Source: Methylophilus sp.
Lineage (GTDB): Bacteria; Pseudomonadota; Gammaproteobacteria; Burkholderiales; Methylophilaceae
NCBI RefSeq assembly: GCF_008015755.1
Contig: NZ_SSGF01000015.1
Location: forward strand, 62,001-126,000
Reading direction: 5' to 3'
Length of the DNA stretch: 64,000 bases
Shown here: positions 18,478-27,125 of the stretch, piece by piece
Position numbering within the stretch: position 1 is the stretch's first letter
How the letters are laid out: each line of letters opens with the position of its first letter
Notes under the pieces: generated by a model
Database searches by the model: none
The model's input: the letters and a program-made list of their open reading frames with translations, nothing else
What the model was told of the DNA's origin: nothing
Translations under genes and position numbers: made by a program

Positions 18478-18942
18478 ATGTTTCATATCGTGCTTTTCGA
18501 ACCCGAAATTCCACCTAACACCGGAAATATCATCCGCTTATGCGCCAACGCAGGTGCAAAACTGCATCTGGTCAAACCCTTAGGCTTTGAGTTATCCGAC
18601 AAACACCTCAAACGCGCCGGGCTGGATTACCACGAATATGCCGAACTCACGGTATATGAAGACTGGGCCGCATGCCAGCAAGCACTGCACGGCAAGCGCA
18701 TGTTTGCGCTCACTACCAAAGGCAGCACCCGGCATACCGACTTACAATTTAAAGATGAAGACGTGTTTGTATTTGGTCCTGAGTCACGCGGCTTGCCAGA
18801 AGACATCCGCGCACAGTTTGCGCCAGAGCACCGCGTCAGGTTACCCATGCTGCCGCATAGCCGCAGCCTCAACTTATCCAACTCAGCCGCCATTTTGCTC
18901 TATGAAGCCTGGCGGCAAACCGGCTTTACCGGCGGCGTATAA
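18478..18942 (+). CDS. trmL: tRNA (cytidine(34)-2'-O)-methyltransferase
   Basis: SPOUT-family enzyme that methylates the wobble base of tRNA-Leu. The start is the ATG at 18478 (MFHIVLFEPEIPPNTGNIIRLCAN), giving 154 residues as in E. coli TrmL; an extension to 18409 would reach into the promoter region shared with mshE. The knot motifs FGPESRGLP and RLPMLPHSRSLNLSNSAAI are intact. It is divergent from mshE, with no obvious plus-strand terminator after it. Confidence 0.93.
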   Translation: MFHIVLFEPEIPPNTGNIIRLCANAGAKLHLVKPLGFELSDKHLKRAGLDYHEYAELTVYEDWAACQQALHGKRMFALTTKGSTRHTDLQFKDEDVFVFGPESRGLPEDIRAQFAPEHRVRLPMLPHSRSLNLSNSAAILLYEAWRQTGFTGGV

Positions 18943-18953
18943 AAATAATAGAC

Positions 18954-18986
18954 AAAAAAAGCCCCGATTAAGGGGTAAATCGGGGC
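18954..18986 (-). terminator. Rho-independent terminator of the candidate small RNA
   Basis: A perfect 9-bp GC-rich stem (18961-18969 with 18978-18986), 8-base loop and a run of seven T on the minus strand (18954-18960). On the plus strand the stem is followed by AACAGG, so it is not a good terminator for trmL. Confidence 0.85.
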
Positions 18987-19055
18987 AACAGGCCTCATCG
19001 TAAAGGCTTCCGCTCAGGGAGGAAAGAAGCGGAAAGATGATTCATCATCATCGTG
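18954..19055 (-). ncRNA. Candidate small RNA with a CCUCC loop
   Basis: On the minus strand a perfect 7-bp hairpin (19028-19034 with 19008-19014) has a 13-base loop whose complement at 19018-19022 spells CCTCC, the anti-Shine-Dalgarno core. A short 4-bp hairpin (19004-19007 with 18992-18995) and a strong terminator follow. No minus-strand gene lies upstream that the terminator could serve. The layout resembles the Rfam family named 'Betaproteobacteria toxic small RNA' as I recall it. The 5' end and promoter are not resolved; nothing else was seen in 19056-19208. Confidence 0.5.
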
Positions 19056-19208
19056 CTGATATGAGTATTAGGTGTTTTGAAAAGTTCCGATAATTTATTT
19101 GCGTCAATTAATTTGCTGCAGATGTGCATGACAACTTAACTACTGAATGCACGGAAAAGTAATTCTTTGGTGAGCTTTATCCGATACTCCAGCATTTGCT
19201 GATTATTT

Positions 19209-19771
19209 TGGTGCTTCGTTTCGCCTTGTTGGCGAGTCACTTTCTGGTGCTTGTCCCCCAGAAAGCAACCAAAGAGGACGACACCCAGCCATCACGGCCT
19301 GCGGCTGCCTTGCGTTGCTCAACAAAATAAGCGGTCACGAAACTCGCCCTGACAAGCCACACACTTCGTGGCTTGTTGCGGAACTCGGACAGTCGCTCCC
19401 TCTATTCTTATTTTGTCTCCGCTACTCAGCGTGATGGGATGGGACTTATCTCACCAAACTCATATAGTAGAAGTTTGGACGATTCAAAAACCAGATTCAT
19501 TTCTTAAAGTCACTAGTGGTGGCGCTCGCATGGTGTTAGGGCCCCATCTGCCGCGCCGAGTAGCGCAGGCGAAGTGTGGGATGTCGGCCATCGGCTGTCC
19601 GAGTTCCGCAGTGGCTTGCGCCTTTTGCAAGCCGCCAGGGCGAGTTTCGATGGCCGCCCACTTTGACGAGCAACGCAGGAATCAAGCGGAAGCTGGGGTG
19701 CATTTCTTTTGGTTACTTGTTCTTTGTGCAAGCAAAGAAAAGTAACTCGCCGAAAAGGCGAAAAGCAACAT
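19209..19771. repeat. Long imperfect inverted repeat (~220-bp arms)
   Basis: The left arm (~19209-19430) and the reverse complement of the right arm (~19553-19771) match over most of their length. Examples are a perfect 15-base match (19378-19392 with 19595-19609), a 9-base match (19312-19320 with 19668-19676) and similar ends (19219-19240 with 19742-19763). Each arm carries its own hairpin, for example 9-bp arms at 19352-19360/19368-19376 and 7-bp arms at 19613-19619/19627-19633. Short reading frames inside have no recognisable product. It looks like a dispersed intergenic element without a transposase. Positions 19772-19915 show nothing clear. Confidence 0.7.
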
Positions 19772-19915
19772 TACAAACAACCACAACCGCGTGGCCACCC
19801 ATGCCCACCCTACGACAACCAACCTTTTATTGCAATCTCACCACGTCAGCATGACGCGCTACTAGCAACCAAACAATCCGCAAAATTACCCTGCACATCA
19901 TGCGATAATACCTGC

Positions 19916-22096
19916 ATGCAATCTGAAACCAATCTCCTCCAGGGTCTCAACGACAAACAGCTGCAAGCGGTCACCCTGCCGCATCTCTCGGCACTGATTC
20001 TGGCAGGCGCTGGCAGCGGCAAAACGCGGGTGCTGACGACGCGCATCGCCTGGCTGATCCAGACCGGGCAAACTTCACCTATGGGCCTGATGGCGGTGAC
20101 TTTTACCAACAAAGCGGCCAAAGAAATGCTGACGCGTTTGACCAGTATGTTGCCGATTAATACCCGCGGCATGTGGGCAGGCACGTTTCACGGTTTGTGT
20201 AACCGCATGTTGCGCGCGCATTACCGCGAAGCACGTTTGCCAAGTACGTTTCAGATTCTGGATACGGCAGACCAGTTGTCTGCGATCAAGCGTGTGATGA
20301 AGGCGATGAACGTCGACGATGAAAAATATCCACCCAAGCAAGTGATGGGCTATATCAATAGCTGCAAAGAAGAAGGCTTGCGCGCCGAGACGGTAGATGC
20401 CTATGACGGCCACAGCCAGAAATTGCGTGAGATTTATGCAGCTTATGACCAGCAATGTAACCGCGAAGGCGTGGCGGATTTTGCTGAGTTGTTATTGCGT
20501 TGCTACGAGCTTTTGGAGCGCGAGCCTCATATTCGCGCCCATTATCAGCAGCGTTTTCAATATATTTTGGTCGATGAGTTTCAGGATACCAACCGCCTGC
20601 AATATTTATGGCTAAAGCTGCTGGGTGGCGCGCATAACAGTATTTTTGCGGTGGGGGACGACGATCAGAGTATTTATGCTTTCCGCGGCGCGCGTGTCGG
20701 CAACATGAACGACTTTCAGCGCGACTTTAATGTGCAGAATATCGTCAAGCTGGAAGAAAACTACCGTTCGCACAGCAATATTCTGGATGCGGCCAACGCC
20801 ATCATCACCAACAACCGTAACCGCATGGGCAAGAACCTGTGGACCTCGGCGGGCAAAGGCGAGCCGATTCGCATTTATGAGGCCTACAACGATACCGACG
20901 AGGCGCAGTTTATTGTCGATGAAGTGAACATGCTGCAAAAAGAAGGCGTGCCACTGGGTGACATGGCGCTGCTTTATCGCAGCAATGCGCAGTCGCGCAT
21001 TCTTGAGCACACCTTGTTTTCCGCCAACATCCCCTACCGCGTCTATGGCGGCCTGCGCTTTTTTGAGCGCGCCGAGATTAAACACGCACTGGCTTATTTG
21101 CGCCTGATTGCGAATGCGAATGACGACACAGCCTTGTTGCGCATTGTGAATTTTCCGCCACGCGGCATCGGTGCGCGCGGCCTGGAACAACTGCAAGAAG
21201 CCGCCCGCCAGAACGAATGCAGCTTATGGCAAGCCGCGACCAACAAGGTCGGCGAAGGCAAGCTGGGCAGCAAAGGGCTGGATGGCTTTGTCGCGCTCAT
21301 TCGCCAGATGGTGGATCAGGGCTACGGCATCACATTGGGTGAAATGGCAGAAATGGTCATTAACCTGAGTGGCCTGATGGCGCACTACCAGAATGACAAA
21401 GAAGGTGAAGACCGCATCGAAAACTTGCAGGAGCTGGTCACGGCTGCGGTGGCGTTTAGCAACCGCGACTTAGGCAATCACCATAATATGGAAGAAGATG
21501 CCGACCTGCTGACGCAGTTTTTAAACCATGCCAGCCTGGAAGCAGGCGACCACCAGGCCGATGTCGGCCATGAAGCCTTGCAACTCATGACGGTGCACGC
21601 TGCCAAAGGCCTGGAGTTTCACAGCGTATTTATCGGCGGCGTAGAAGAAGGCTTGTTTCCGCATGAGCAGGCGGCCTACGAAAACGGTGGCCTCGAGGAA
21701 GAACGCCGCCTGATGTATGTTGCTGTCACGCGTGCGCGCCAACGCCTCTACCTGACCTACGCGCAGAGCCGCATGCTGCATGGCCAGATGCGTTATGGCA
21801 TTGCCTCACGCTTTATCGACGAAATCCCGACCGAGCTGACCAAACGCCTGAATAGCAAACCAGTGGCCAAGCCTTATGCCGCAGGCGGCCAATACCACGC
21901 ACCAGTGGCACAAGCCAGCAGTGCACAAGCCAACTACCCGTTTAAAATTGGCCAGAGCGTGCGCCATGGCAAATTTGGTGAAGGCGTGGTGGTGAGCTAC
22001 GAAGGCAACGCCAATGACCTGGCGATTAAAGTGAATTTTGGCAGTGCGGGCCTGAAAACGCTGATGCTGGATTACGCCAAACTGGAAAAAGTGTAA
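19916..22096 (+). CDS. uvrD: DNA helicase II (UvrD)
   Basis: Superfamily 1A 3'-5' helicase for nucleotide-excision and mismatch repair, 726 residues. Motifs seen in order: Q/I AGAGSGKTRVL, Ia VTFTNKAAKEM, II ILVDEFQDTN, III VGDDDQSIYAFRGA, IV YRSNAQSR, V LMTVHAAKGLEF and VI YVAVTRARQRLYL. The C-terminal Tudor-like tail (VRHGKFGEGVVVSYEG) is the RNA-polymerase-binding type found in UvrD/PcrA. The start chosen is the ATG at 19916 (MQSETNLLQGLNDKQ); a 69-residue extension upstream comes from the inverted-repeat flank and has a non-native composition. Confidence 0.93.
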   Translation: MQSETNLLQGLNDKQLQAVTLPHLSALILAGAGSGKTRVLTTRIAWLIQTGQTSPMGLMAVTFTNKAAKEMLTRLTSMLPINTRGMWAGTFHGLCNRMLRAHYREARLPSTFQILDTADQLSAIKRVMKAMNVDDEKYPPKQVMGYINSCKEEGLRAETVDAYDGHSQKLREIYAAYDQQCNREGVADFAELLLRCYELLEREPHIRAHYQQRFQYILVDEFQDTNRLQYLWLKLLGGAHNSIFAVGDDDQSIYAFRGARVGNMNDFQRDFNVQNIVKLEENYRSHSNILDAANAIITNNRNRMGKNLWTSAGKGEPIRIYEAYNDTDEAQFIVDEVNMLQKEGVPLGDMALLYRSNAQSRILEHTLFSANIPYRVYGGLRFFERAEIKHALAYLRLIANANDDTALLRIVNFPPRGIGARGLEQLQEAARQNECSLWQAATNKVGEGKLGSKGLDGFVALIRQMVDQGYGITLGEMAEMVINLSGLMAHYQNDKEGEDRIENLQELVTAAVAFSNRDLGNHHNMEEDADLLTQFLNHASLEAGDHQADVGHEALQLMTVHAAKGLEFHSVFIGGVEEGLFPHEQAAYENGGLEEERRLMYVAVTRARQRLYLTYAQSRMLHGQMRYGIASRFIDEIPTELTKRLNSKPVAKPYAAGGQYHAPVAQASSAQANYPFKIGQSVRHGKFGEGVVVSYEGNANDLAIKVNFGSAGLKTLMLDYAKLEKV

Positions 22097-22113
22097 TCGC
22101 CATTTGGCACCCA

Positions 22114-22157
22114 GTCGCCATGCCACTAACACGGGCATGGTGACAATATCATTGTCA
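22114..22157. promoter_or_regulatory. Two adjacent dyads between uvrD and the EAL-GGDEF gene
   Basis: An 11-bp stem with one G/T mismatch (22114-22124 with 22134-22144) is followed at once by a perfect 7-bp palindrome with a 3-base centre (22141-22157). There is no T-run, so this is not a clear terminator; the second dyad could be an operator for the gene starting at 22224. Confidence 0.3.
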
Positions 22158-22223
22158 TAAATATTTCATCCCGCGTTATCACAACTTAATCAAGAAGCAG
22201 TTAAAAGAGTCGATACTGCTTGC

Positions 22224-24008
22224 ATGATATATGCCCCTCCCCAGCACGAAGTAGAAGCTATTTTGGCGCAGAAAAACCTGTTGCCACTGTTTCAACCAAT
22301 TGTGGATCTCAAACAAGCCCGCGTGTTTGCGTATGAGGCGCTGATTCGCGGCCCGGTGGAATCCAGATTACATTCACCGATTGCATTGTTTAATGCGGCC
22401 AGTCTATGCGGCTTGAATCTCGAAATGGAATATGCGGCACGTGAAGTGGTGTTTAATGAATATAGCCGTACCGAACGGGCACATCCGCTGTTTGTAAACT
22501 TTAGCCCGGACTGTCTGTTATTAAGTGATAGCCACTTATCTTTTGGCTTAACGCAACTGGAGAAATGCGGGCTGCAGGCGAGCGACATCGTGATTGAAAT
22601 CACTGAGAGCTCGACCATCCGCGATTATGCCGAGCTACGCGATGCGATTGTCCGCTTTAAAGCGATGGGCTTTAAAATTGCACTGGATGACCTCGGCGAA
22701 GGCACCTCCAGCTTGCGTTTGTGGTCTGAGCTGTCGCCTGAATATGTCAAAATAGACAAGCATTTTATTGCCAATATCCATAACGATCCCATCAAGCTGG
22801 AGTTTGTACGCGGCATCCAGAAAATAGCAGTTGAATCCAACACGCTGACTATTGCTGAAGGTATTGAAACCAAAGAAGAACTGGCGGTGATCAAAGACTT
22901 GAAAATAGACTTTGCCCAAGGCTATTTGTTTGGACGGCCATTTCCCAAGTTTCAGTATGTGCTGACTGAAGAAGTGAACAATCTGCTCAATAAAAACATT
23001 GTGCGTTTGTTTGCCGACCAGCAACTCCATGCATCCAAACAGGCCACGGTGGTTGGCTTAACCAGTTATCAAGCGGCCGCTTTTCCTGAAATGACCAACG
23101 AAGAAGTTTACAACTGGTTTAACAGCGACACTGCCCTTAACTCGATTCCGGTGATCAACCAGCAAGGCACACCGTTGGGCTTGATCAGTCGCTACGACAC
23201 CATAGACCGCTTCGCGCGGCGCTACCAAAAAGAGTTACATGGCAAAAAGTCTTGCACCACGTTTATGGACACGCACTGCCTGATGGTACAAAAAGATATG
23301 ACCATTTTGGCGTTGAGTGAGCTGATTCTGGCGGCAGACCCCAAATACCTGCTCAACGGCTTTATGATTGTGGATGGCGAACGCTATGTGGGCATGGGCA
23401 GCGGCCATGCCTTGCTGCGCGAGGTGACCAATATGCAAATCCACGCCGCGCGCTATGCTAACCCGCTCACCCTGCTGCCAGGCAATGTGCCGATTAATGC
23501 TCATATTGATAAATTGCTGGAGCGTCGCATCCCGTTTGTGGCCTGCTATTGCGACTTAGACCACTTTAAACCGTTTAACGACGCTTATGGCTATCGCCGC
23601 GGCGATGAGGTGATTCAGTTTGTCGGGCGTTTACTAGGCAGTATGGTCAATCATGAGCAGGATTTTGTCGGCCATATTGGCGGCGATGATTTTGTGCTGA
23701 TTTTTCAAAGCGAGGATTGGGAAGTGATTTGTCATGACATCCTCGAGACGATTGCCAAGGTCATGCCAGATTTTTATGATTTGAAAGACGTACAACTGGG
23801 CGGCATCCGCATCGAAGACCGCCTGGGCAACGAGCATTTTTATCCGTTTGGCAGTTTGTCGATAGGCGCGGTGCGCGCCTGCTCAGACGCCTTTGCCAGC
23901 CATCACGAAGTGGCGGGCGCCATGAGCAATGCCAAAAAACAGGCCAAAAAGACCATAGGCAACAGTTTGTTTATAGAGCGGCGTAAACTGTCACCCAATG
24001 CCGCCTGA
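22224..24008 (+). CDS. EAL - CBS pair - GGDEF signalling protein
   Basis: 594-residue soluble protein without membrane helices. The EAL domain (residues ~15-260) has YEALIRG (37-43), DDLGEGTSSL, KIDKHFI and IAEGIET, so it is likely an active c-di-GMP phosphodiesterase. A tandem CBS region (~265-405) may sense nucleotides. The C-terminal GGDEF domain carries GGDDF at 486-490 instead of GGDEF and lacks the Arg of the RxxD inhibitory site; it may be inactive or act as a GTP sensor. This architecture is known in several proteobacteria. It is monocistronic downstream of uvrD. Confidence 0.88.
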   Translation: MIYAPPQHEVEAILAQKNLLPLFQPIVDLKQARVFAYEALIRGPVESRLHSPIALFNAASLCGLNLEMEYAAREVVFNEYSRTERAHPLFVNFSPDCLLLSDSHLSFGLTQLEKCGLQASDIVIEITESSTIRDYAELRDAIVRFKAMGFKIALDDLGEGTSSLRLWSELSPEYVKIDKHFIANIHNDPIKLEFVRGIQKIAVESNTLTIAEGIETKEELAVIKDLKIDFAQGYLFGRPFPKFQYVLTEEVNNLLNKNIVRLFADQQLHASKQATVVGLTSYQAAAFPEMTNEEVYNWFNSDTALNSIPVINQQGTPLGLISRYDTIDRFARRYQKELHGKKSCTTFMDTHCLMVQKDMTILALSELILAADPKYLLNGFMIVDGERYVGMGSGHALLREVTNMQIHAARYANPLTLLPGNVPINAHIDKLLERRIPFVACYCDLDHFKPFNDAYGYRRGDEVIQFVGRLLGSMVNHEQDFVGHIGGDDFVLIFQSEDWEVICHDILETIAKVMPDFYDLKDVQLGGIRIEDRLGNEHFYPFGSLSIGAVRACSDAFASHHEVAGAMSNAKKQAKKTIGNSLFIERRKLSPNAA

Positions 24009-24054
24009 TCATAGAGGGCGTTCAAGCACTAGCCCTTCAATCAAGTGATCAAGC

Positions 24055-24840
24055 TTAGACCTGGGGCGCCGCCCTGAATACATCCTTGTAGCTGATGTAC
24101 TGAAAAGCAAACATCAAGGCATTAATCACCAGCAAGGCGGCAAACACCAATAAAGGCATCAGCAATTGCGCCAGCATAGGGATCAACGCGCCCAGAATGC
24201 CAATCACCAGCCCCAGGCCCAGCATCACCACCAGCATACCGATGGTCATCACCAGCCACGAAACCCCCATGGGCACGGTGTATTGCAGCATGCCCGCAAT
24301 GCTGGATTTAATCGCCTTGAGTAAAGGGTAACCATTTAACGCAATCAGCATGGGCGAAAACCATGTGGCGATAAACAATGGCAGTAACAGCAGCAATACC
24401 TTGACGATAAAAGACAGCGTATTTTCTAAAAACAGCGTCATTTGCGACTCAGTCATGCCCGCTTTGGTCGGCGCATGTGAAATCAGTGACGCCAGATCAC
24501 TACTGAGCAAATAGGTCGCGCAAACGGCATAGACCAGGCAGCTGGCACCCAGCAAGGCCAGGGGTTGAAAGTGTTTTTGCAACTGCTGCCACACGGCAGG
24601 CGGTGACATTGTGCCCTGCACATCGACCTGCTGATACAACATGACCACCAAGGCCATGCACACCGGCCAGATCACCACCGAAAGCAGGCCCAGAAAACCC
24701 AGCATGGGCAATGAGGGCAAGACCATGAAAATCACAATATAGGCCAGCGAACACAACATCCAGATATGCGGTTGTGTGCGGAACAAGGCCAGGCTTTCTT
24801 TTACCCAGCGCACCCCGCGCTGGCTCCCGGTTTCTGTCAT
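24055..24840 (-). CDS. Predicted inner-membrane protein (BPSS1780-like)
   Basis: 261 residues with about six hydrophobic segments and no catalytic motif. The opening GVRWVKESLALFRTQPHIWMLC resembles the BPSS1780 family of betaproteobacterial membrane proteins of unknown role. Pfam-type DUF assignment was not checked. It follows thrB at 29 bp on the same strand and may be cotranscribed. No function is claimed. Confidence 0.6.
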   Translation of the reverse strand: MTETGSQRGVRWVKESLALFRTQPHIWMLCSLAYIVIFMVLPSLPMLGFLGLLSVVIWPVCMALVVMLYQQVDVQGTMSPPAVWQQLQKHFQPLALLGASCLVYAVCATYLLSSDLASLISHAPTKAGMTESQMTLFLENTLSFIVKVLLLLLPLFIATWFSPMLIALNGYPLLKAIKSSIAGMLQYTVPMGVSWLVMTIGMLVVMLGLGLVIGILGALIPMLAQLLMPLLVFAALLVINALMFAFQYISYKDVFRAAPQV

Positions 24841-24869
24841 AAGTATCCCTTTTTTATATGCTTGATAAT

Positions 24870-25796
24870 TTAAGTCAACCCTTTGCGATTGAGCAACACA
24901 CGCTCAAAATGCGCTGGGTCTTTGGCATGCGTGAGCTCGCCCGCCACCGGGTAATAAAAATCATACAGACGTGATAACCAAAAACGCAAAGCCGCCCGGC
25001 GCAACAAAGCGGGCCAGTGGGTTTTCTCAGCCTCGGTAAATGGGCGCTCGGACTGGTAGGCATGCATAAACGCCGCGAGCTTGTCATCGACAAAGTTGCC
25101 AGCGGCATCTACGCACCACTCATTCGCAGCAATCGCCACATCGTAGGCCAGCACGTCGTGGCAGGCATAATAAAAATCAATAAAACCGCCCAAAGCATCG
25201 CCATCAAACAACACATTGTCACGGAACAAATCGCCATGAATCACGCCATGTGGCAGACGTGACAAATCCAAGCTGTGCTGAAACTCTAATTCTTCTTGCA
25301 GCAAGTGCTGCTGCACCGGCGCCAGTTTGGGCATAACCTGTTGCGCAGTCATTAAGCGCCAGCCTTGCCCGCGCTGATTATGTGACTGCTCATGAAAATC
25401 CAGCCCAGCCACATGCATGCGCGCCAAGGTTTTGGCCACGGCTTCAATCTGTTTTAAATTGGGCTGACTGACATCGCTGCCTTGCAGGCAACTCACCATC
25501 AACGCCGGTTTGCCGTGAATACGCTGCAAAGCGATGCCTTTAGCATCGGTAATTGGCCGCGGGCACAAAATGCCATGGCGCGACAAATGCGTCATCAGGT
25601 GCACAAAATAAGGCAGTTCATCAAAGTCGTTTTTTTCAAACACCGTCAGCACAAAGCGGGACTGACTGGTTTCAACGAAATAATTGGTATTGGTGATACC
25701 GGCTGCAATGCCACGTAAAGTGTGCAGCTCGCCAACATTAAAAGGCGCCAACCAGTGGCGCACTTCATCCAAACTCAGAGTGGTAAAAACAGACAT
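24870..25796 (-). CDS. thrB: Homoserine kinase, type II (choline-kinase fold)
   Basis: Phosphorylates homoserine for threonine synthesis. The 308-residue protein has the ThrB2 start SLDEVRHWLAPFNVGELHTLRGIAAGITNTNYFVET, the catalytic loop VIHGDLFRDNVLF near residue 190 and the metal-binding GGFIDFYYACHDVLAYDVAI. It is unrelated in fold to the GHMP-type ThrB of enteric bacteria. Neighbours are a membrane protein downstream and a DUF2782 gene upstream, an arrangement common next to polA in betaproteobacteria. Confidence 0.93.
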   Translation of the reverse strand: MSVFTTLSLDEVRHWLAPFNVGELHTLRGIAAGITNTNYFVETSQSRFVLTVFEKNDFDELPYFVHLMTHLSRHGILCPRPITDAKGIALQRIHGKPALMVSCLQGSDVSQPNLKQIEAVAKTLARMHVAGLDFHEQSHNQRGQGWRLMTAQQVMPKLAPVQQHLLQEELEFQHSLDLSRLPHGVIHGDLFRDNVLFDGDALGGFIDFYYACHDVLAYDVAIAANEWCVDAAGNFVDDKLAAFMHAYQSERPFTEAEKTHWPALLRRAALRFWLSRLYDFYYPVAGELTHAKDPAHFERVLLNRKGLT

Positions 25797-25835
25797 GGTA
25801 TGTACTAGCCTGCCAGTGATGGCAGGCGATCAGAA

Positions 25836-26180
25836 TTAGAATCGGAACAGAATCCACTTAGGAACTGACAAAGGGCGGGTTGGGCCATCATGCACCCAGT
25901 CACCATTACGGTCTTCGCGATGCAGGTAGTAAGATTTACCACTCGGTGGCGTCACTTTCACCATATACACTTCGCCGTTCAGACTGTATTCCTCGATGTC
26001 ATTCTCGCCATCTTTGCGTTTATTGACGCTGGGCTGGTCAATCGGCTGCCCTTCAATCACCTTGGGTGGCGAGGGTACTTCTTCTAGCAACTCAGCATTG
26101 TTGGGGGCGGCAGCCCACACAGGCATTGCTATCGCGGCAATGCAGATACAGGCCAGCAATAAACGGGAAAAATCACGCAT
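25836..26180 (-). CDS. DUF2782 periplasmic protein
   Basis: 114 residues with a signal peptide (RLLLACICIAAIAMPVWA, cleaved near residue 24). The mature part ends with the DUF2782 pattern YMVKVTPPSGKSYYLHREDRNGDW and VPKWILFRF. The function is unknown; the gene is usually linked to polA and thrB. It has an AGGAG-like ribosome site (AAGGAGTC) 7 bases before the ATG. Confidence 0.82.
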   Translation of the reverse strand: MRDFSRLLLACICIAAIAMPVWAAAPNNAELLEEVPSPPKVIEGQPIDQPSVNKRKDGENDIEEYSLNGEVYMVKVTPPSGKSYYLHREDRNGDWVHDGPTRPLSVPKWILFRF

Positions 26181-26256
26181 GGAAGACTCCTTAGTCAGTG
26201 ATGACTATTCTAGCAAAAACCCACGCGCTGGCGGTCACTGCAAGCATAATAAACTT

Positions 26257-26292
26257 ATAAAAAGCATGCCGGGCAAGCTCGGCCAGGCATGC
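26257..26292 (-). terminator. Rho-independent terminator after the LOG-family gene
   Basis: 7-bp stem (26264-26270 with 26286-26292) extended by an inner GGC/GCC, followed on the minus strand by TTTTT (26259-26263). It lies 13 bp past the stop of the LOG-family gene. Confidence 0.6.
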
Positions 26293-26304
26293 CAAGGCAC
26301 ACAA

Positions 26305-27030
26305 TTACAGATAAAGCTGCATCTTGCGCTCAGCTGGCGTCAGCTCAAAGCCGGTGGTTTCATAGTGCTTGAAGATCGCATCGACAATCTGCTGCGGCTC
26401 ATCAATGATCTGAATCAGGTCCATATCGCCTGGCGAGGCCATGCCTTCTGCCACCAGCGTATTGCGCAACCAGTCGACCAAACCGGCCCAGAACTGACTA
26501 CCCACCAGGATAATCGGGATTTTGCGGCTCTTGCCGGTTTGCACCAGCGTAATCGCTTCCATCACTTCGTCCAGCGTGCCAAAACCGCCAGGCATCACTA
26601 CAAACGCGCTGGCATACTTCACAAACATGACCTTGCGCATAAAAAAGTACTTAAAGCTAATACCAATATCCTGATAAGGATTGCCGTGTTGCTCGAACGG
26701 CAATTTGATATTGAGGCCGACGCTAGCGCCCCGGCCAGGGAACGCGCCTTTGTTGGCGGCCTCCATAATGCCGGGGCCACCGCCAGAAATCACACTAAAG
26801 CCTGAGTCTGACAATAAACGGGCAATTTCTTCGGTGAGCAGGTAATAAGGGTGATCTGGCTTGGTGCGCGCACTGCCAAAAATAGACACCGCAGGCATAA
26901 TGGCTTTGAGGTTTTCGGTGGCGCCGACAAACTCGGCCATGATCTCAAATGCGCGCCAGGATTCATGAGTGACGTCATCGCCATCTAACAATTCAGGCTC
27001 TACCATGCTTGGTAGCTTTCTGCTATTCAT
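26305..27030 (-). CDS. LOG-family protein (TIGR00730 type)
   Basis: About 241 residues with the lysine-decarboxylase-like/LOG fold. Signatures are SIFGSARTKPDHPYY, ISGGGPGIMEAANKGA and PGGFGTLDEVMEAITLVQTGK, the PGGxGTxxE motif shared by nucleoside 5'-monophosphate phosphoribohydrolases. Such enzymes release a base from AMP-type nucleotides. The start MNSRKLPSMVEPELL is preferred because GAAAG lies 8 bases before it; a start 13 codons earlier has no ribosome site. It is divergent from polA. Confidence 0.85.
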   Translation of the reverse strand: MNSRKLPSMVEPELLDGDDVTHESWRAFEIMAEFVGATENLKAIMPAVSIFGSARTKPDHPYYLLTEEIARLLSDSGFSVISGGGPGIMEAANKGAFPGRGASVGLNIKLPFEQHGNPYQDIGISFKYFFMRKVMFVKYASAFVVMPGGFGTLDEVMEAITLVQTGKSRKIPIILVGSQFWAGLVDWLRNTLVAEGMASPGDMDLIQIIDEPQQIVDAIFKHYETTGFELTPAERKMQLYL

Positions 27031-27125
27031 ACATCTATCTTTCAAATGACACAGCAAATTAGTGTACATGAAGTCGCTTTGAAATGCGTAAAATACGCCA
27101 TTGATTTGATTGACGAGAACGCACC

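Noticed and set aside
19368-19854. Several open frames of 72-125 codons in the trmL-uvrD gap
   Set aside because: They lie in the arms of the long inverted repeat on both strands, overlap each other, have no family signature or ribosome site, and look like spurious frames of a repeat.
19709-19915. 69-residue N-terminal extension of UvrD
   Set aside because: It derives from the repeat flank, has atypical Lys/Gln/Cys-rich sequence, and homologues start at the ATG at 19916.
22105-22122. Sigma-54-like site upstream of the EAL-GGDEF gene
   Set aside because: The -24 half fits (TGGCAC) but the -12 half is CGCC, not TTGC.
26187-26805. Plus-strand frame of 269 codons opposite the LOG-family gene
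   Set aside because: Antisense to a well-supported gene, starts inside the DUF2782 gene and has no recognisable domain.
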